A stretch of DNA of 64,000 nt from RGIG5612 sp963599255 (GTDB lineage: Bacteria; Bacillota; Clostridia; Lachnospirales; Lachnospiraceae). The translations under genes and the position numbers were made by a program. Positions 1 to 9,621 of the stretch are shown here, piece by piece (position 1 is the stretch's first letter; the number at the start of each line of letters is the position of its first letter). Location of the stretch: assembly GCA_963599255.1 (NCBI GenBank), contig CAVBWS010000003.1, forward strand, positions 11,368-75,367, given 5' to 3'. Below the pieces are notes generated by a model that saw only the letters and a list, made by a program, of their open reading frames with translations, searched no databases and was not told the DNA's origin.

Positions 1-1702
1 CCGAAAGATCATATGAAGAGCCGTCCTTGTTTGTGCGTTTATTCTCATTTGTAGTTTCTTTAGTTGTTTCTTCCTGAGAATTGGCCTCGGATTCCGGTTC
101 TTTAGCTTTTGTTCTCGTGTCCTCTGCAGAATTAACATCTTCTGTGCTTAATTCAGAGCTTTGTTCGGATTGTAATGATGATCTGTTCTGTGAAGAGACG
201 GTTTGTGAACGCGTTCCGGATGCCGTACTGTAGGTACCTGCAGAGGTGGAAGTCGTCGGCTTATATACATATTGCGGAACATATACATATTGTATGCTTC
301 CGGTTTCCTTAACAGCTGCGGTTGTCGTCTCCGGTTCCGTGTTGCTCTCCGGTACGGTTGTCTGCAGCTCCGATTCCGATTCGGATTCTGGCTCAGTTGC
401 AGTCTCAGTTATTGATTCAGATTCCGGCTCTGACACTGTATCCGATTCTTGCTCACCTAGAGGATTTGATTCTTGCTCGGATTCATACTCGGACGGCAGC
501 GTCTGATCAATTGATGGTTCAGATTCCGGTTCTGGTGGCAACGCTGGTTCTGTCTCAATTTCACCTGCCGGTTCCATCTCTGAAGTTGAGTTCTGATCAA
601 CTATCACTGTTTCAGTTTCAAGTTCTGTCTCTTCTTCGACGAATGGTGCATCTTTCTCAACTTCACCTATTACTTCTGCTTCATGTCCAGGTTCCATTTT
701 TTCCAGATCCTCAGATGTTATCTCTTGTTCAGATTCTCCTTCTGATATAGCTACCTGTTCCACTGAATCCACTTCTGAATTCATATCGGCATCTATTATT
801 GAAGGCTCCCCCTGTGAAGTATTCTCGATCTCAGTTGTTTCTGCAAATTCAGCTGTTTCATCAATATCAGTTATTAACTCAGATTCAACCGTTTCGTCTG
901 CCTCTGTTGTCACCTCGTATTCTACTGTTTCATCGATCTCCACTATTTCTTCGGTTTCAACCGTTTCCTCAGTCGCCGCTGTTACCTCGGTTTCAGACAT
1001 ATCTTCTGTTTCACCCGCTACTTCTGTTTCAGCCACTTCTACCGACTCAGGCTCACCCACCTGTCCGGTCTCGATCAGCACCTCAGTCTCACCCTGTTCA
1101 GGCAGTACATATTCCTCCTGCGGGGAAACTTCCGGTTCCTGTTCAGCCTCTTGCGGAATATCTGTGGTTTGTGCCGCATCCGTAATCTGTGACATTTCCG
1201 AAATCTGCGGCGCAACCGTTCCATAATACTGTTCACTATAATAATTTCCGTTAATATCCGTAAATCCCAGTTCCACAGTCAACGTCTGCAGCGCGTAAGT
1301 TTCTACCGTTCTGCCAAGCGATATTATATTTTCTGCATTTGTCTCCTGCACTACCCAATTTCCCGGATTTCCTTGTATCCTGGTGCCATTTGCATCAGTA
1401 GTCTGCACGGCCACATATTCCTGCCCCGGCTGCCCGTCTGACGTTATAGTAAAATTCACAGATCGGATTCCTATATTCTCGCTTCGCACCGTCAGATCAA
1501 GATTAATGAGTCCGGTCTCATCTATTAGTATCTGACCGCTTTCGTCAAATAGATTAAGAACATTTATCCTGGCTGATTTGCCTGCTGTGATGTCATTATA
1601 ATCACTGGCCCAAACGCTGCTTATAATCGACAAACACATAACAGCTGCAAGCAGCAATGGCATCGCTGCTCGTTTTATTCTTCTCTTATTATCATTAGTC
1701 AT
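1..1702 (-). CDS. Secreted Glu/Thr/Ser-rich surface protein (C-terminus outside window)
   Basis: An open frame runs from an ATG at 1702 off the left edge, giving about 567 visible codons. A GGAGGAGAT ribosome site lies just upstream of the ATG. Residues 1-33 look like a signal peptide (KRRIKR, a hydrophobic core, then VWAS). Residues 35-165 look like a folded extracellular domain. From about residue 170 the protein is almost only E, T, S, V and P, with motifs such as SEPESES, TETEVT and VETEEI; this is typical of an unstructured stalk or wall-spanning linker. It follows the kinase gene by 42 bases and is probably co-transcribed with it. I do not recognise a family, and any anchor signal would lie outside the window. 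The many Thr/Ser residues could be modified, but the membrane kinase next door has its catalytic domain inside the cell, so this protein is not an obvious substrate. Confidence 0.8.
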   Translation of the reverse strand, partial: MTNDNKRRIKRAAMPLLLAAVMCLSIISSVWASDYNDITAGKSARINVLNLFDESGQILIDETGLINLDLTVRSENIGIRSVNFTITSDGQPGQEYVAVQTTDANGTRIQGNPGNWVVQETNAENIISLGRTVETYALQTLTVELGFTDINGNYYSEQYYGTVAPQISEMSQITDAAQTTDIPQEAEQEPEVSPQEEYVLPEQGETEVLIETGQVGEPESVEVAETEVAGETEDMSETEVTAATEETVETEEIVEIDETVEYEVTTEADETVESELITDIDETAEFAETTEIENTSQGEPSIIDADMNSEVDSVEQVAISEGESEQEITSEDLEKMEPGHEAEVIGEVEKDAPFVEEETELETETVIVDQNSTSEMEPAGEIETEPALPPEPESEPSIDQTLPSEYESEQESNPLGEQESDTVSEPESESITETATEPESESESELQTTVPESNTEPETTTAAVKETGSIQYVYVPQYVYKPTTSTSAGTYSTASGTRSQTVSSQNRSSLQSEQSSELSTEDVNSAEDTRTKAKEPESEANSQEETTKETTNENKRTNKDGSSYDLS

Positions 1703-1744
1703 CTCTTATCTCCTCCATGCCGATTCAGAGAAACACAGATGTTA

Positions 1745-3268
1745 CTATTTCGCGGTTTCCCCGGAGTCATTACTGTATGCCAGGCTTATAGCATCCGATG
1801 CGGCATCAAGTCTTGCTATTATCTGCAGCTTAACAGTATCCGCCTGCGCAGAGGTCGTCTGCATTTTCTTAACATTCTGCGCCACGCGGCCATATAAATC
1901 GCTGATATCTTCAAGTTTCACGTCATCCGTACAGAATTTGCGGGCATATGTCTCTATAGAATGAATGATCAGCTTATAGACCTCCAGCCTGACAAGTTCA
2001 GCAGTATCATCTGTTATTCCGGCACTCAGCTTTAATAATTGCGTAAAGCAATCTCTGTACATTCCGGTATCCTCAGATTCTCGTATACTCGTATTAATAT
2101 CTCTGTAAAATTCACCGATTTTCATAAATACTGCTGCCATTTCGCTATAATCCTGCGACAGTTCAAACCAGGGAACAGCCTCAACAATACCGATTGTGTT
2201 ATCTGAACCATAATCGTAGTAATACCAATATAGTTTTCCTACCTCAAATGCTAATTTTTCAAATCCCTCCTGTTCCTTTAATTCGCTGAGATTCGGCTTA
2301 ATGATACTTAATAAATTTTCCTCCTCTTCTTCCGAGAAGACTCCGTCAATCTTGATTTCTTCTACCACCTCACTTATCCTGTCCAGTTGTGACTTGCTAC
2401 CGGTCATTCTGAGAAAAATGACACTGACAGCCAGAAAAATACAGACCGCAGCCAATACCGTGAGCAGTATTCTGAGCAGGCTGATCTTATTTTTCTTACG
2501 TTTCCTCTGATTTTGTTCAAGCAGCATATTAAGCTGGCCACGCAGTTGCTCTGCGCTCTGAAACCTCTCATCAGGATTATTTCTGGTGCATGTTTTAATT
2601 ATCTCCCCGAATTCAGAGGAGGTTGCCCTGCAATAATCGGATAAATATTCGAAAGTTCTACCAAGACCATAAATATCCGTTCTGGCATCTGTCTGCGCCC
2701 CGTATTCCTCATACTGCTCAGGTGCGGCAAATCTCTCTGTCCCCAGATATTGCGTGTCTCTGGCTTGCCCCGGCTTATACCTTCTGGCTATTCCGAAGTC
2801 AATCACCTTAATATGTCCGCTCTCGGTCATGATGATATTTTCTGGCTTGATATCTCGGTAAATCACCGCAGGATTTCTCGAATGCAGATACGCAAGGACT
2901 TCGGAAAGCTGCATCATCCATTGTATTAACATCTTCTCGTCGATATATTCGCCGGAATCTACAATCTCCTTCAACGACCGCCCACGCACGTAATCCTCAA
3001 CTATATACACTGCCTGGCTGTCATTTAATATATCAACGACCCTTACAATAGCAGGATGATCAAGTTCCTTAACAATATTCACCTCAGAAATTGCAGAATT
3101 AACAGACAGAGAGTTATCTCTGTCATTAATCGTTTTCAGGATTTCCTTGACAACCCATTCTTTGGACATACCCATATCTTCGGCCAGGTATATCCTCGAC
3201 ATGCCGCCCCTGTCTATCATCCGCAAAATCTTATATTTGCCGCCAATGATCTGACCAATCTGTGCCAT
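1745..3268 (-). CDS. Transmembrane serine/threonine protein kinase (PknB/Hanks type)
   Basis: A 507-residue Hanks-type kinase. The catalytic domain covers residues 11-250: Gly-rich loop around 20-25 (DRGGMSR), ATP-binding Lys41 (VVKEI), helix-C Glu62, catalytic Asp139 and Asn144 in YRDIKPEN, DFG at 157-159, and an APEQ activation end. A basic juxtamembrane stretch (QRKRKKNK) is followed by one membrane helix at about 264-286. The outer part, about 220 residues, is helical and has no PASTA repeats, so it is not a standard PASTA cell-wall kinase. The HRD histidine is Tyr, a substitution seen in active kinases. The start at 3268 has an AGGAATGATG ribosome site. It leads an apparent two-gene unit with the secreted Glu/Thr-rich protein. 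The signal sensed is unknown. Confidence 0.9.
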   Translation of the reverse strand: MAQIGQIIGGKYKILRMIDRGGMSRIYLAEDMGMSKEWVVKEILKTINDRDNSLSVNSAISEVNIVKELDHPAIVRVVDILNDSQAVYIVEDYVRGRSLKEIVDSGEYIDEKMLIQWMMQLSEVLAYLHSRNPAVIYRDIKPENIIMTESGHIKVIDFGIARRYKPGQARDTQYLGTERFAAPEQYEEYGAQTDARTDIYGLGRTFEYLSDYCRATSSEFGEIIKTCTRNNPDERFQSAEQLRGQLNMLLEQNQRKRKKNKISLLRILLTVLAAVCIFLAVSVIFLRMTGSKSQLDRISEVVEEIKIDGVFSEEEEENLLSIIKPNLSELKEQEGFEKLAFEVGKLYWYYYDYGSDNTIGIVEAVPWFELSQDYSEMAAVFMKIGEFYRDINTSIRESEDTGMYRDCFTQLLKLSAGITDDTAELVRLEVYKLIIHSIETYARKFCTDDVKLEDISDLYGRVAQNVKKMQTTSAQADTVKLQIIARLDAASDAISLAYSNDSGETAK

Positions 3269-3499
3269 CAGTCATCATTCCTTTTATTTTATTTTCTTCT
3301 CATGTGAAAGATTCTCCCTAGAAATAAGGTAGACCGAATTTCGTAGATTTGAATTGTATCACAGCCCGAGACGGATAGCAATGTGCAAATCCATATGACG
3401 AAGACGATTTTAAGGATTTATCGAAAGAAGCTATGATAGGTTACATTTTTTTACTACTAATGCTATAATGAATTTGAATTATGCTCATAGGAGAAGGAC
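3269..3499. other. Divergent intergenic region between kinase and glycoside hydrolase
   Basis: This 231-base gap separates two divergent genes. It contains the clear rightward promoter listed separately. I could not fix a convincing promoter for the leftward kinase unit. Confidence 0.6.
3441..3469 (+). promoter_or_regulatory. Sigma-A-type promoter
   Basis: TTACAT (3441-3446), a 17-base spacer and TATAAT (3464-3469). It lies 30 bases before the start at 3500, and an AGGAGAAGG ribosome site sits between them. Confidence 0.75.
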
Positions 3500-5176
3500 A
3501 TGAAAAAAATCATACCAGCATTCTTAAGCTTGATATTTATATTAGGCATAGTTGCTTTTCTATATCTTTATCATAATGAACCAGAGGCAGAGGTTAATCG
3601 TTCCACATCATATATTGCCTCTTCAGATCTGTCTGCCACCGTATATCGTGAAGAGGACAGTGTCCTATACGAATACACTCAGCTCACACGCGGAACTGCA
3701 GTTACCAACAGGAATATTCAGGATGATGTTAACGACGGCACGTATATTTTCACAGAAATAGAATTAGACGGCGAGACTGATGAGAATGGCAATCCCATTG
3801 TCTATTATATCTCGGGTGACTATCTTACAGATTCACTGGAAGATGTTGTAAGAGAAGATACCAAGTACGTCCGCACGTCTGTCACGGTTTACGCAAATGA
3901 TACTGACGCGCAGATCTCTTCATTTCTTAAGAAGGGAACAGAGTTAAACATTTGCGGATATTCAGGGCTTAATGATGACGGCTCTGTAGAAATGTATAAG
4001 ATAAGTAACGATGGCAGCGAGGGTTATGTGTATGCCAAATATCTTGTTGATACTCAAGAAGAGGCAGATGCGGTATTTGAGCAGGTTGCAGCGACCCACT
4101 CCGGCAGAGAATACACCTTCGAACTATATGGCGGCAGTACCGACAGCCTTGACTGGTACCCCGTAACTAAGGAGGAACTCTCCTCCGGTTCGCTTCTTCA
4201 GGAAGCCAGAGCTATGTATCTTAATTCTACCGCCGTAGCTGCAGAGAATGTGGATGCGTATATTGCTCTGGCAGCAGCCTCTGGAGTAAATGCCGTAGTT
4301 GTGGACATTAAGGACGGCATCCTGGCATATCAATCGAGCGTAGCTGCAGAATTGTCTCCGTCATCATACGCGGCTGCATTTCTTACAACGGATGAATATG
4401 CAGGCAGCATTCAAAAGCTCAAGGATGCTGGACTGTATATTATCGGTCGTATCGTTACATTCAGCGATGATTATTATGCTGCTGACCATCCTGAGGATTG
4501 TATTGTATCTGACGGTGAAGCAGTATGGCCATCTGCCTACAGCAGAAACTGTTGGTATTATAATGTTGCTCTGGCACAGGAAGCAGTTAATTTATTTGGT
4601 TTTAACGAGATACAGTTTGATTATGTGAGATTCCCGGAAAATGCCTACAGCATGTCTGAAACAGGCACAGCAGATTTTAAGAATACCTATAACGAAGAAA
4701 AAGCAGAAGCTGTACAGAACTTCTGCTTCTATGCTGCCGATCAGATGCACAAGGTTGGAGCCTACATATCAGTTGACGTCTTCGGTGAATGTGTCGGCGA
4801 ATATGTAACTGCTTACGGGCAATACTGGCCAGCGATTTCAAATGTCGTTGACGTCATCAGCGGTATGCCTTATACCGACCATTACGGCGAAGAGACCGAC
4901 ACATGGACTTATCCGTATACTACAGTTTATGAATGGGCTGTTCAGGCCGCTATGAGACAGACCGAAATCAGAACACCTGCTGTCGCCCGTACATGGATCA
5001 CCGGTTATGACACTCCTAATTGGAATCCTACTGTAACTTATGGTGAGGAGCAGCTTATCGATCAGGTTCAGGCGCTGTACAATTCAGGGCTGACAGGTGG
5101 ATTTATTCCATGGAACGGCGCTTCAGATATTGCAAAATATACCGAGTACGCGGCAGTATGGGGTAACGCATATTAA
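3500..5176 (+). CDS. Putative glycoside hydrolase (DUF4015 family) with SH3-like region
   Basis: 558 residues. An N-terminal membrane anchor or uncleaved signal lies at about 4-24. Residues about 125-190 resemble a bacterial SH3-like fold (VTVYANDTDAQ ... GYVYAKYL). The C-terminal 320 residues match the putative glycosyl hydrolase family DUF4015: a TIM-barrel-like pattern with GVNAVVVDIKDG, a GRIVTFSDDY strand, and the characteristic EIQFDYVRFPE motif near residue 372-382, whose acidic residues are the likely catalytic ones. An outward-facing enzyme on cell-surface polysaccharide is inferred; the substrate is unknown. It has its own promoter and the next gene begins 25 bases after its stop. 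Confidence 0.8.
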   Translation: MKKIIPAFLSLIFILGIVAFLYLYHNEPEAEVNRSTSYIASSDLSATVYREEDSVLYEYTQLTRGTAVTNRNIQDDVNDGTYIFTEIELDGETDENGNPIVYYISGDYLTDSLEDVVREDTKYVRTSVTVYANDTDAQISSFLKKGTELNICGYSGLNDDGSVEMYKISNDGSEGYVYAKYLVDTQEEADAVFEQVAATHSGREYTFELYGGSTDSLDWYPVTKEELSSGSLLQEARAMYLNSTAVAAENVDAYIALAAASGVNAVVVDIKDGILAYQSSVAAELSPSSYAAAFLTTDEYAGSIQKLKDAGLYIIGRIVTFSDDYYAADHPEDCIVSDGEAVWPSAYSRNCWYYNVALAQEAVNLFGFNEIQFDYVRFPENAYSMSETGTADFKNTYNEEKAEAVQNFCFYAADQMHKVGAYISVDVFGECVGEYVTAYGQYWPAISNVVDVISGMPYTDHYGEETDTWTYPYTTVYEWAVQAAMRQTEIRTPAVARTWITGYDTPNWNPTVTYGEEQLIDQVQALYNSGLTGGFIPWNGASDIAKYTEYAAVWGNAY

Positions 5177-5201
5177 GTCACGGAACGACTTTATTCTTCT
5201 C

Positions 5202-5969
5202 ATGAAAAATCATTTATCTAACTACATCTTAATAACTATTGAATTCATGTTGATGATCAGCATTATAGTATTTCAGTCGCTGACCATCAACAGCGGTAAT
5301 GTCGCAAAGGATATGATTTACGTCTATCCTTTCACCAAGATATTCTTTGTCTCTTCCACCGGCATAGCATTTATATTTGCACTTGTATATCTTATTCATT
5401 TTAAGAAGGGATGTCACGGTGAAACAGGTCGCGCTGTGATCAGCCACAGTCAAAATCCGACTGAGTACAGGCAGGAGCTAATTGTGTTCTTCCTCGGCAT
5501 TGCTGCAATTGCAGATATACTTTTAAATGCATTGGCCGACAACACTTATGGCTTTATTGCATTTATCGTCGGATACATTGTTATCGGAAAATTTATATAC
5601 AGAAGAAAATACGAATTGATATTAAGGCTTGCTCTTCTTATCATACTGCTCATCGGAGTTTTGGTAATTGATAAGTTCAGGACCTTCAAGGGTGCTATGC
5701 AGATCACTGCGTGCGCCATGCTGATATCTAACTTCATCATAGTTATGATAAATCATTTTAAATTCAAGGTAAGCTACGGATCATATTTTATCGCAGCTAT
5801 GACACTGCAGCTTATTAGCGACATTGCACTCTTCTTCAGAACAGCCGCACTGTCTATGCCGATTGTCAGCAATATCTGTTCATATGTGGTCTGGATATTT
5901 TATATTGCCGCAAATGTTTCCTTTGTTTTGGCATATCGCAGCTGCAAAGAAAGCACACAAACCACATGA
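5202..5969 (+). CDS. Integral membrane protein, YhhN/lysoplasmalogenase-like
   Basis: 255 residues from the ATG at 5202, chosen because it gives MKNHLSNYILITIEF leading directly into the first membrane helix. An upstream in-frame ATG at 5097 lies inside the preceding gene. About eight hydrophobic helices are visible. The pattern AIADILLNAL in the first half and LISDIALFFR in the second resembles the paired acidic residues of the YhhN family, whose characterised members cleave the vinyl-ether bond of lysoplasmalogens. Plasmalogens occur in anaerobic Clostridia, so the role is plausible but inferred. The ribosome site is weak, which suggests coupling to the upstream gene. Confidence 0.55.
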   Translation: MKNHLSNYILITIEFMLMISIIVFQSLTINSGNVAKDMIYVYPFTKIFFVSSTGIAFIFALVYLIHFKKGCHGETGRAVISHSQNPTEYRQELIVFFLGIAAIADILLNALADNTYGFIAFIVGYIVIGKFIYRRKYELILRLALLIILLIGVLVIDKFRTFKGAMQITACAMLISNFIIVMINHFKFKVSYGSYFIAAMTLQLISDIALFFRTAALSMPIVSNICSYVVWIFYIAANVSFVLAYRSCKESTQTT

Positions 5970-6028
5970 CAAATATTCCATGAAATTCATGTGCTTTCAA
6001 CAATATCCTCAACTCTGACTATGCCGGA

Positions 6029-6589
6029 TCAGTCCTTCGGATTGCCCTCCTTGTCGAACAACGGCAGTTTCTCAAGAACCATTATATCTTTTCTGTTGGC
6101 TGCATCGCCTTCAGCCAGGATGGCCATTCTGGCAACTACATTACCGCCTGCCTTCTCTACCAGTTTTTCTACTGCAGCGATAGATTCGCCTGTTGAAATA
6201 ACATCATCCAGTACCAGTACACGTTTACCCTTTAATTTAGCTGCGTCAGCTCCATCCATATAGAGTTTCTGAACATCTTCTGTCGTGATAGATTTTACAT
6301 CCACCTCGAATACGCCATTCATATATAACTTATGTGCCTTACGCACCAGCATGTACTCGTTTCGTCCGCTCTGGCGTGCCATTTCATGGATCAACGGTAT
6401 AGCCTTGGCCTCCGGTGCCACCATGTAGTCGAATTCCGGTGCCTTCTCCAGAAGGGCCTTTGCACAGGCACATGTAAGTTCAACGTCTCCAAATATTACA
6501 AACGCTCCTATAACCAGGTCATCTGATGCCTTGCATAGCGGAAGGTCTCTCTCACATCCTGCAATATTCATATGATAAGTAGTCTTCAT
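6029..6589 (-). CDS. Adenine/xanthine phosphoribosyltransferase-like protein
   Basis: 186 residues. The start at 6589 is preferred over an in-frame upstream start because AAGGAATT lies 8 bases before it. The type I phosphoribosyltransferase PRPP loop is clear: VLVLDDVISTGES near residue 130. A VAPEAKAIPL segment occupies the position of the purine-binding part in Apt-like enzymes. It would transfer ribose-5-phosphate from PRPP to a purine base or act as a regulator; I cannot choose the base. The gene follows the Mrp gene, separated by a strong hairpin at 6621-6660. Confidence 0.75.
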   Translation of the reverse strand: MKTTYHMNIAGCERDLPLCKASDDLVIGAFVIFGDVELTCACAKALLEKAPEFDYMVAPEAKAIPLIHEMARQSGRNEYMLVRKAHKLYMNGVFEVDVKSITTEDVQKLYMDGADAAKLKGKRVLVLDDVISTGESIAAVEKLVEKAGGNVVARMAILAEGDAANRKDIMVLEKLPLFDKEGNPKD

Positions 6590-6620
6590 CTTAAAATTCC
6601 TTTTCCCTTTCAAACCCAAA

Positions 6621-6660
6621 GCCCGGGTCTGCACGAAGATAACTTCATACAGTCCGGGCC
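6621..6660 (-). terminator. Strong hairpin between mrp and phosphoribosyltransferase genes
   Basis: Arms GCCCGG-TCTG-ACGAAG and CTTC-TACAG-CCGGGC pair around the loop ATAA with two or three bulges. On the minus strand it is followed by TTTGGGTTTG, so it could be a partial terminator that lowers expression of the downstream gene. Confidence 0.5.
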
Positions 6661-6684
6661 CGGTAAATTATCGATATTAACTTG

Positions 6685-7548
6685 TTATTTATTTTCCGCA
6701 GCTGTTATCGCCTTAACTGCCTCAGATATCATATCATTTGATATCTTGTCAAATGCTCCCTCATCCGACAACCTCGCCATATCCGGTATGATAGGCATCT
6801 TACCCAGTACCGGAAGTTTAAGCTCTGCTGCCACTTCATCTATGTGACTCTCGCCAAATACATTTATATGCTTGCCGCAGTCAGGACATTCTATATACGA
6901 ATAGTTCTCAATTATTCCAAGAATCGGAACATTCATCATATTGGCCATGTTATAGGCCTTCTTAACTATCATTGTAACAAGACTCTGTGGTGAAGTTACG
7001 ATAATAACCCCCTCAATAGGGAGTGACTGGAATACCGTAAGAGGCACGTCACCTGTTCCCGGTGGCATATCTACAAGCAGATAATCAAGCTCACCCCAGA
7101 CTACATCCGTCCAAAACTGCTTAACTACGCCTGCAAGTACAGGACCTCGCCATATAACCGGAGTTGTATCATCCTCAAGAAGCATGTTAATGGACATAAC
7201 CTTGATACCTGACGCTGTGACTGCAGGATATATGCCATTATCATCACCCTCAGCACCTTCAGTTATTCCAAACATTTTCTGAATAGATGGTCCTGTAATG
7301 TCCGCATCCATAATGCCGACTTTATATCCTTGTCTTGCCAATTCAACTGCAAGGCTTCCTGTTACGAATGATTTGCCTACGCCGCCCTTGCCGCTTACTA
7401 TTCCGTATACATGCTTGATGCTGCTGAATACATTCTGATCTGCCAACAGACTCTCTGTAGCCTTATTGCTGCTGCAGGAAGATGCATGTGAGCATCCGGA
7501 ACACTGCTCCGGGCTGCATCCCTCCTGTTTTTCCTTTTCATCTGCCAT
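6685..7548 (-). CDS. mrp: Mrp/NBP35-family Fe-S cluster carrier ATPase
   Basis: 287 residues, the normal length for a P-loop Mrp/ApbC protein without the DUF59 domain. The deviant Walker A GKGGVGKS lies near residue 53-60, followed by DADITGPS and a DMPPGTGD motif, all hallmarks of the family. An N-terminal Cys-rich segment (CSPEQCSGCSHASSC) and a C-terminal CPDCG pair are candidate cluster ligands. Family members load Fe-S clusters onto apoproteins using ATP. The window also encodes several Fe-S proteins (SCIFF maturase, DUF512 protein) and a NifU-like scaffold. Confidence 0.92.
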   Translation of the reverse strand: MADEKEKQEGCSPEQCSGCSHASSCSSNKATESLLADQNVFSSIKHVYGIVSGKGGVGKSFVTGSLAVELARQGYKVGIMDADITGPSIQKMFGITEGAEGDDNGIYPAVTASGIKVMSINMLLEDDTTPVIWRGPVLAGVVKQFWTDVVWGELDYLLVDMPPGTGDVPLTVFQSLPIEGVIIVTSPQSLVTMIVKKAYNMANMMNVPILGIIENYSYIECPDCGKHINVFGESHIDEVAAELKLPVLGKMPIIPDMARLSDEGAFDKISNDMISEAVKAITAAENK

Positions 7549-7602
7549 TTTAATTTTCTCCTAAAGATTTATTACGGGCGCACATAACTAATGCTGCACC
7601 CA

Positions 7603-9621
7603 TTAATTTGCTAATTTTATCATTATCTCGTTGCTTCTTGCAATAAACTTGCTCATTTCTTCCGGTGAAAGCGGTTCATTTGCCAGCTTAGCCAGATCAT
7701 ATAACTGCTCAAGGAATATATCTGCCTCGCTTTCATTGTCTGTTCCGACTCTGTCCATAACATATTTTACAAGTTCATTTTGTGCGTTAAGAACAAGCGT
7801 TCCCGGCTGCTTAAACTGGCTCATGTCTGTACCCATGCCCATCTGCATCATCATCTCTTCCATACGCTTCGACTCTTCTGATACAGTAAGCATTGATGAT
7901 GTAGATTTATTCTTCAGGTTCTGAACCTTAACGTTGATCTTATCGTTTCCGATCAATGTTCTTAACTTACCTTGAATCTTCTCAGCCTTTTCATCAAGTT
8001 CCTTCTGATCCTTCTTAGATGTTCTCTTCCGGAAGGCCTTACTAAGGTCTGTATCAATTCTCATAAACTTAAGGCCTTCGTTCTTGGCTTCCATCTGACC
8101 GATAAATGAAGAATCAATCACATGTTCAAGGTAAACTGCGTCCATCTTAGCCTCCTCGAACATCTTAATGTACTGCCCCTGCATATTTCTGTCAGTAACA
8201 TAGAATATGATCTTCGGTTCCTTCTCTTCCTTCGTATCTGCAGCTTCAGACTTATTCTCGGTGCCCTCAGTCTGGGAAGCATCTGCTTCAGCTGCGATCT
8301 TCTCCTCTGAGTTTTCTGCAGCATCTGCTGCCTTTTCTTCTGCTTCAGCCTCGCCTATATATTCCTTATATGTAAGATATTTGTCTTTCAGATCCTTGAA
8401 GAGAATATAATCTGACATTTTCTCGCAGAACTTCTCGTCTTTTAAGCAGCCATATTTGATGAATGGATTGATATCATCCCAATATTTCTCGTAGTTTGCT
8501 CTGTCAGTCTTGCACATTCCTGAGAGCTTATCTGCGACCTTCTTGGAAATATAATCTCTGATCTTAGCCACAAATCCGTCATTTTGAAGAGCACTTCTTG
8601 ATACATTCAACGGAAGATCCGGGCAATCAATTACGCCCTTCAGCAGCATCAGATAATCCGGAATAACCTCCTTGATATTGTCGGCGATAAATACCTGGTT
8701 ATTATACAGTTTAATCGTGCCTTCCAGCGTATCATACTGATTATTAAGCTTAGGGAAATACAATATACCCTTCAGATTAAACGGATAATCCATATTTAAA
8801 TGGATCCAGAACAGTGGCTCCTTATAGTCATTAAATACCTTACGGTAGAACTCCTTGTATTCCTCATCTGTACACTCATTTGGATGTTTTGTCCACAGCG
8901 GATGAGTATCATTAAGAGGCTTAGGCTCTTCCGGTTTCTTCTCCTCTTCGCCTTCCTTAGACTCTGTCTTTTCTTCCTTACCGATCGTCTCTGTATTAAC
9001 CAAATAAATCTCTTCCGGCATGAATGAGCAGTATTTATTGATCACCTCTCTTACCCTGTATTCATTACAGAATTCGTAGCAATCCTCATTCAGGTACAGT
9101 GTAATCTCTGTACCGACTGTGTCCTTATCAGACTCACCCATCTCAAACTCTGTACCGCCGTCGCACTCCCAGTGTACAGCCTTAGCACCTTCCTGATATG
9201 ACAAGGTATCGATGGTAACCTTATCAGCTACCATGAATGCCGAATAAAATCCAAGGCCGAAATGACCGATGATCTGATCCTCATTTGCCTTATCCTTATA
9301 CTTCTCCATAAAGGCAGTTGCACCTGAAAATGCTATCTGGTTAATGTATTTCTTAACCTCATCTTCGGTCATACCGATACCGTTATCGATGAATTTTAAT
9401 GTCTTTTGTGTCGGATTAGCTACAACCTGGATAGAAAAATGCTGATCTTCCGGGAATTTGTACTCTCCCATGACCTCAAGTTTACGAAGCTTCGTGATGG
9501 CATCACAACCATTTGAGATCAGCTCTCTTATAAATATATCATGGTCTGAATACAGCCACTTCTTGATTATAGGAAATATATTTTCGCTGTTAATGGATAA
9601 GCTTCCTTTTTCTTTGCTCAT
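7603..9621 (-). CDS. htpG: Molecular chaperone HtpG (Hsp90)
   Basis: 672 residues with the GHKL ATPase fold at the N-terminus (LISNGCDAI, DNGIGMT, GHFGLGFYSAF), the middle domain and a C-terminal dimerisation region. It is longer than typical bacterial HtpG (about 620-640) because of two acidic insertions: a Glu/Lys-rich one near residue 215-235 and a longer Ala/Glu-rich one near 430-480. AAAGGAG precedes the start. A perfect CIRCE and a promoter lie 200-270 bases upstream, so HrcA control is expected. Confidence 0.96.
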   Translation of the reverse strand: MSKEKGSLSINSENIFPIIKKWLYSDHDIFIRELISNGCDAITKLRKLEVMGEYKFPEDQHFSIQVVANPTQKTLKFIDNGIGMTEDEVKKYINQIAFSGATAFMEKYKDKANEDQIIGHFGLGFYSAFMVADKVTIDTLSYQEGAKAVHWECDGGTEFEMGESDKDTVGTEITLYLNEDCYEFCNEYRVREVINKYCSFMPEEIYLVNTETIGKEEKTESKEGEEEKKPEEPKPLNDTHPLWTKHPNECTDEEYKEFYRKVFNDYKEPLFWIHLNMDYPFNLKGILYFPKLNNQYDTLEGTIKLYNNQVFIADNIKEVIPDYLMLLKGVIDCPDLPLNVSRSALQNDGFVAKIRDYISKKVADKLSGMCKTDRANYEKYWDDINPFIKYGCLKDEKFCEKMSDYILFKDLKDKYLTYKEYIGEAEAEEKAADAAENSEEKIAAEADASQTEGTENKSEAADTKEEKEPKIIFYVTDRNMQGQYIKMFEEAKMDAVYLEHVIDSSFIGQMEAKNEGLKFMRIDTDLSKAFRKRTSKKDQKELDEKAEKIQGKLRTLIGNDKINVKVQNLKNKSTSSMLTVSEESKRMEEMMMQMGMGTDMSQFKQPGTLVLNAQNELVKYVMDRVGTDNESEADIFLEQLYDLAKLANEPLSPEEMSKFIARSNEIMIKLAN

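Noticed and set aside
360..1100. Repetitive DNA that could suggest a CRISPR or tandem-repeat array
   Set aside because: The similarity comes from codons for Glu, Thr and Ser in a low-complexity protein. There are no regular spacers or conserved repeats.
322..1185. Plus-strand frames encoding Leu/Pro/Ser-rich peptides
   Set aside because: They are shadows of the Glu/Thr/Ser-rich protein on the minus strand; they have no ribosome sites and the composition follows from the opposite strand.
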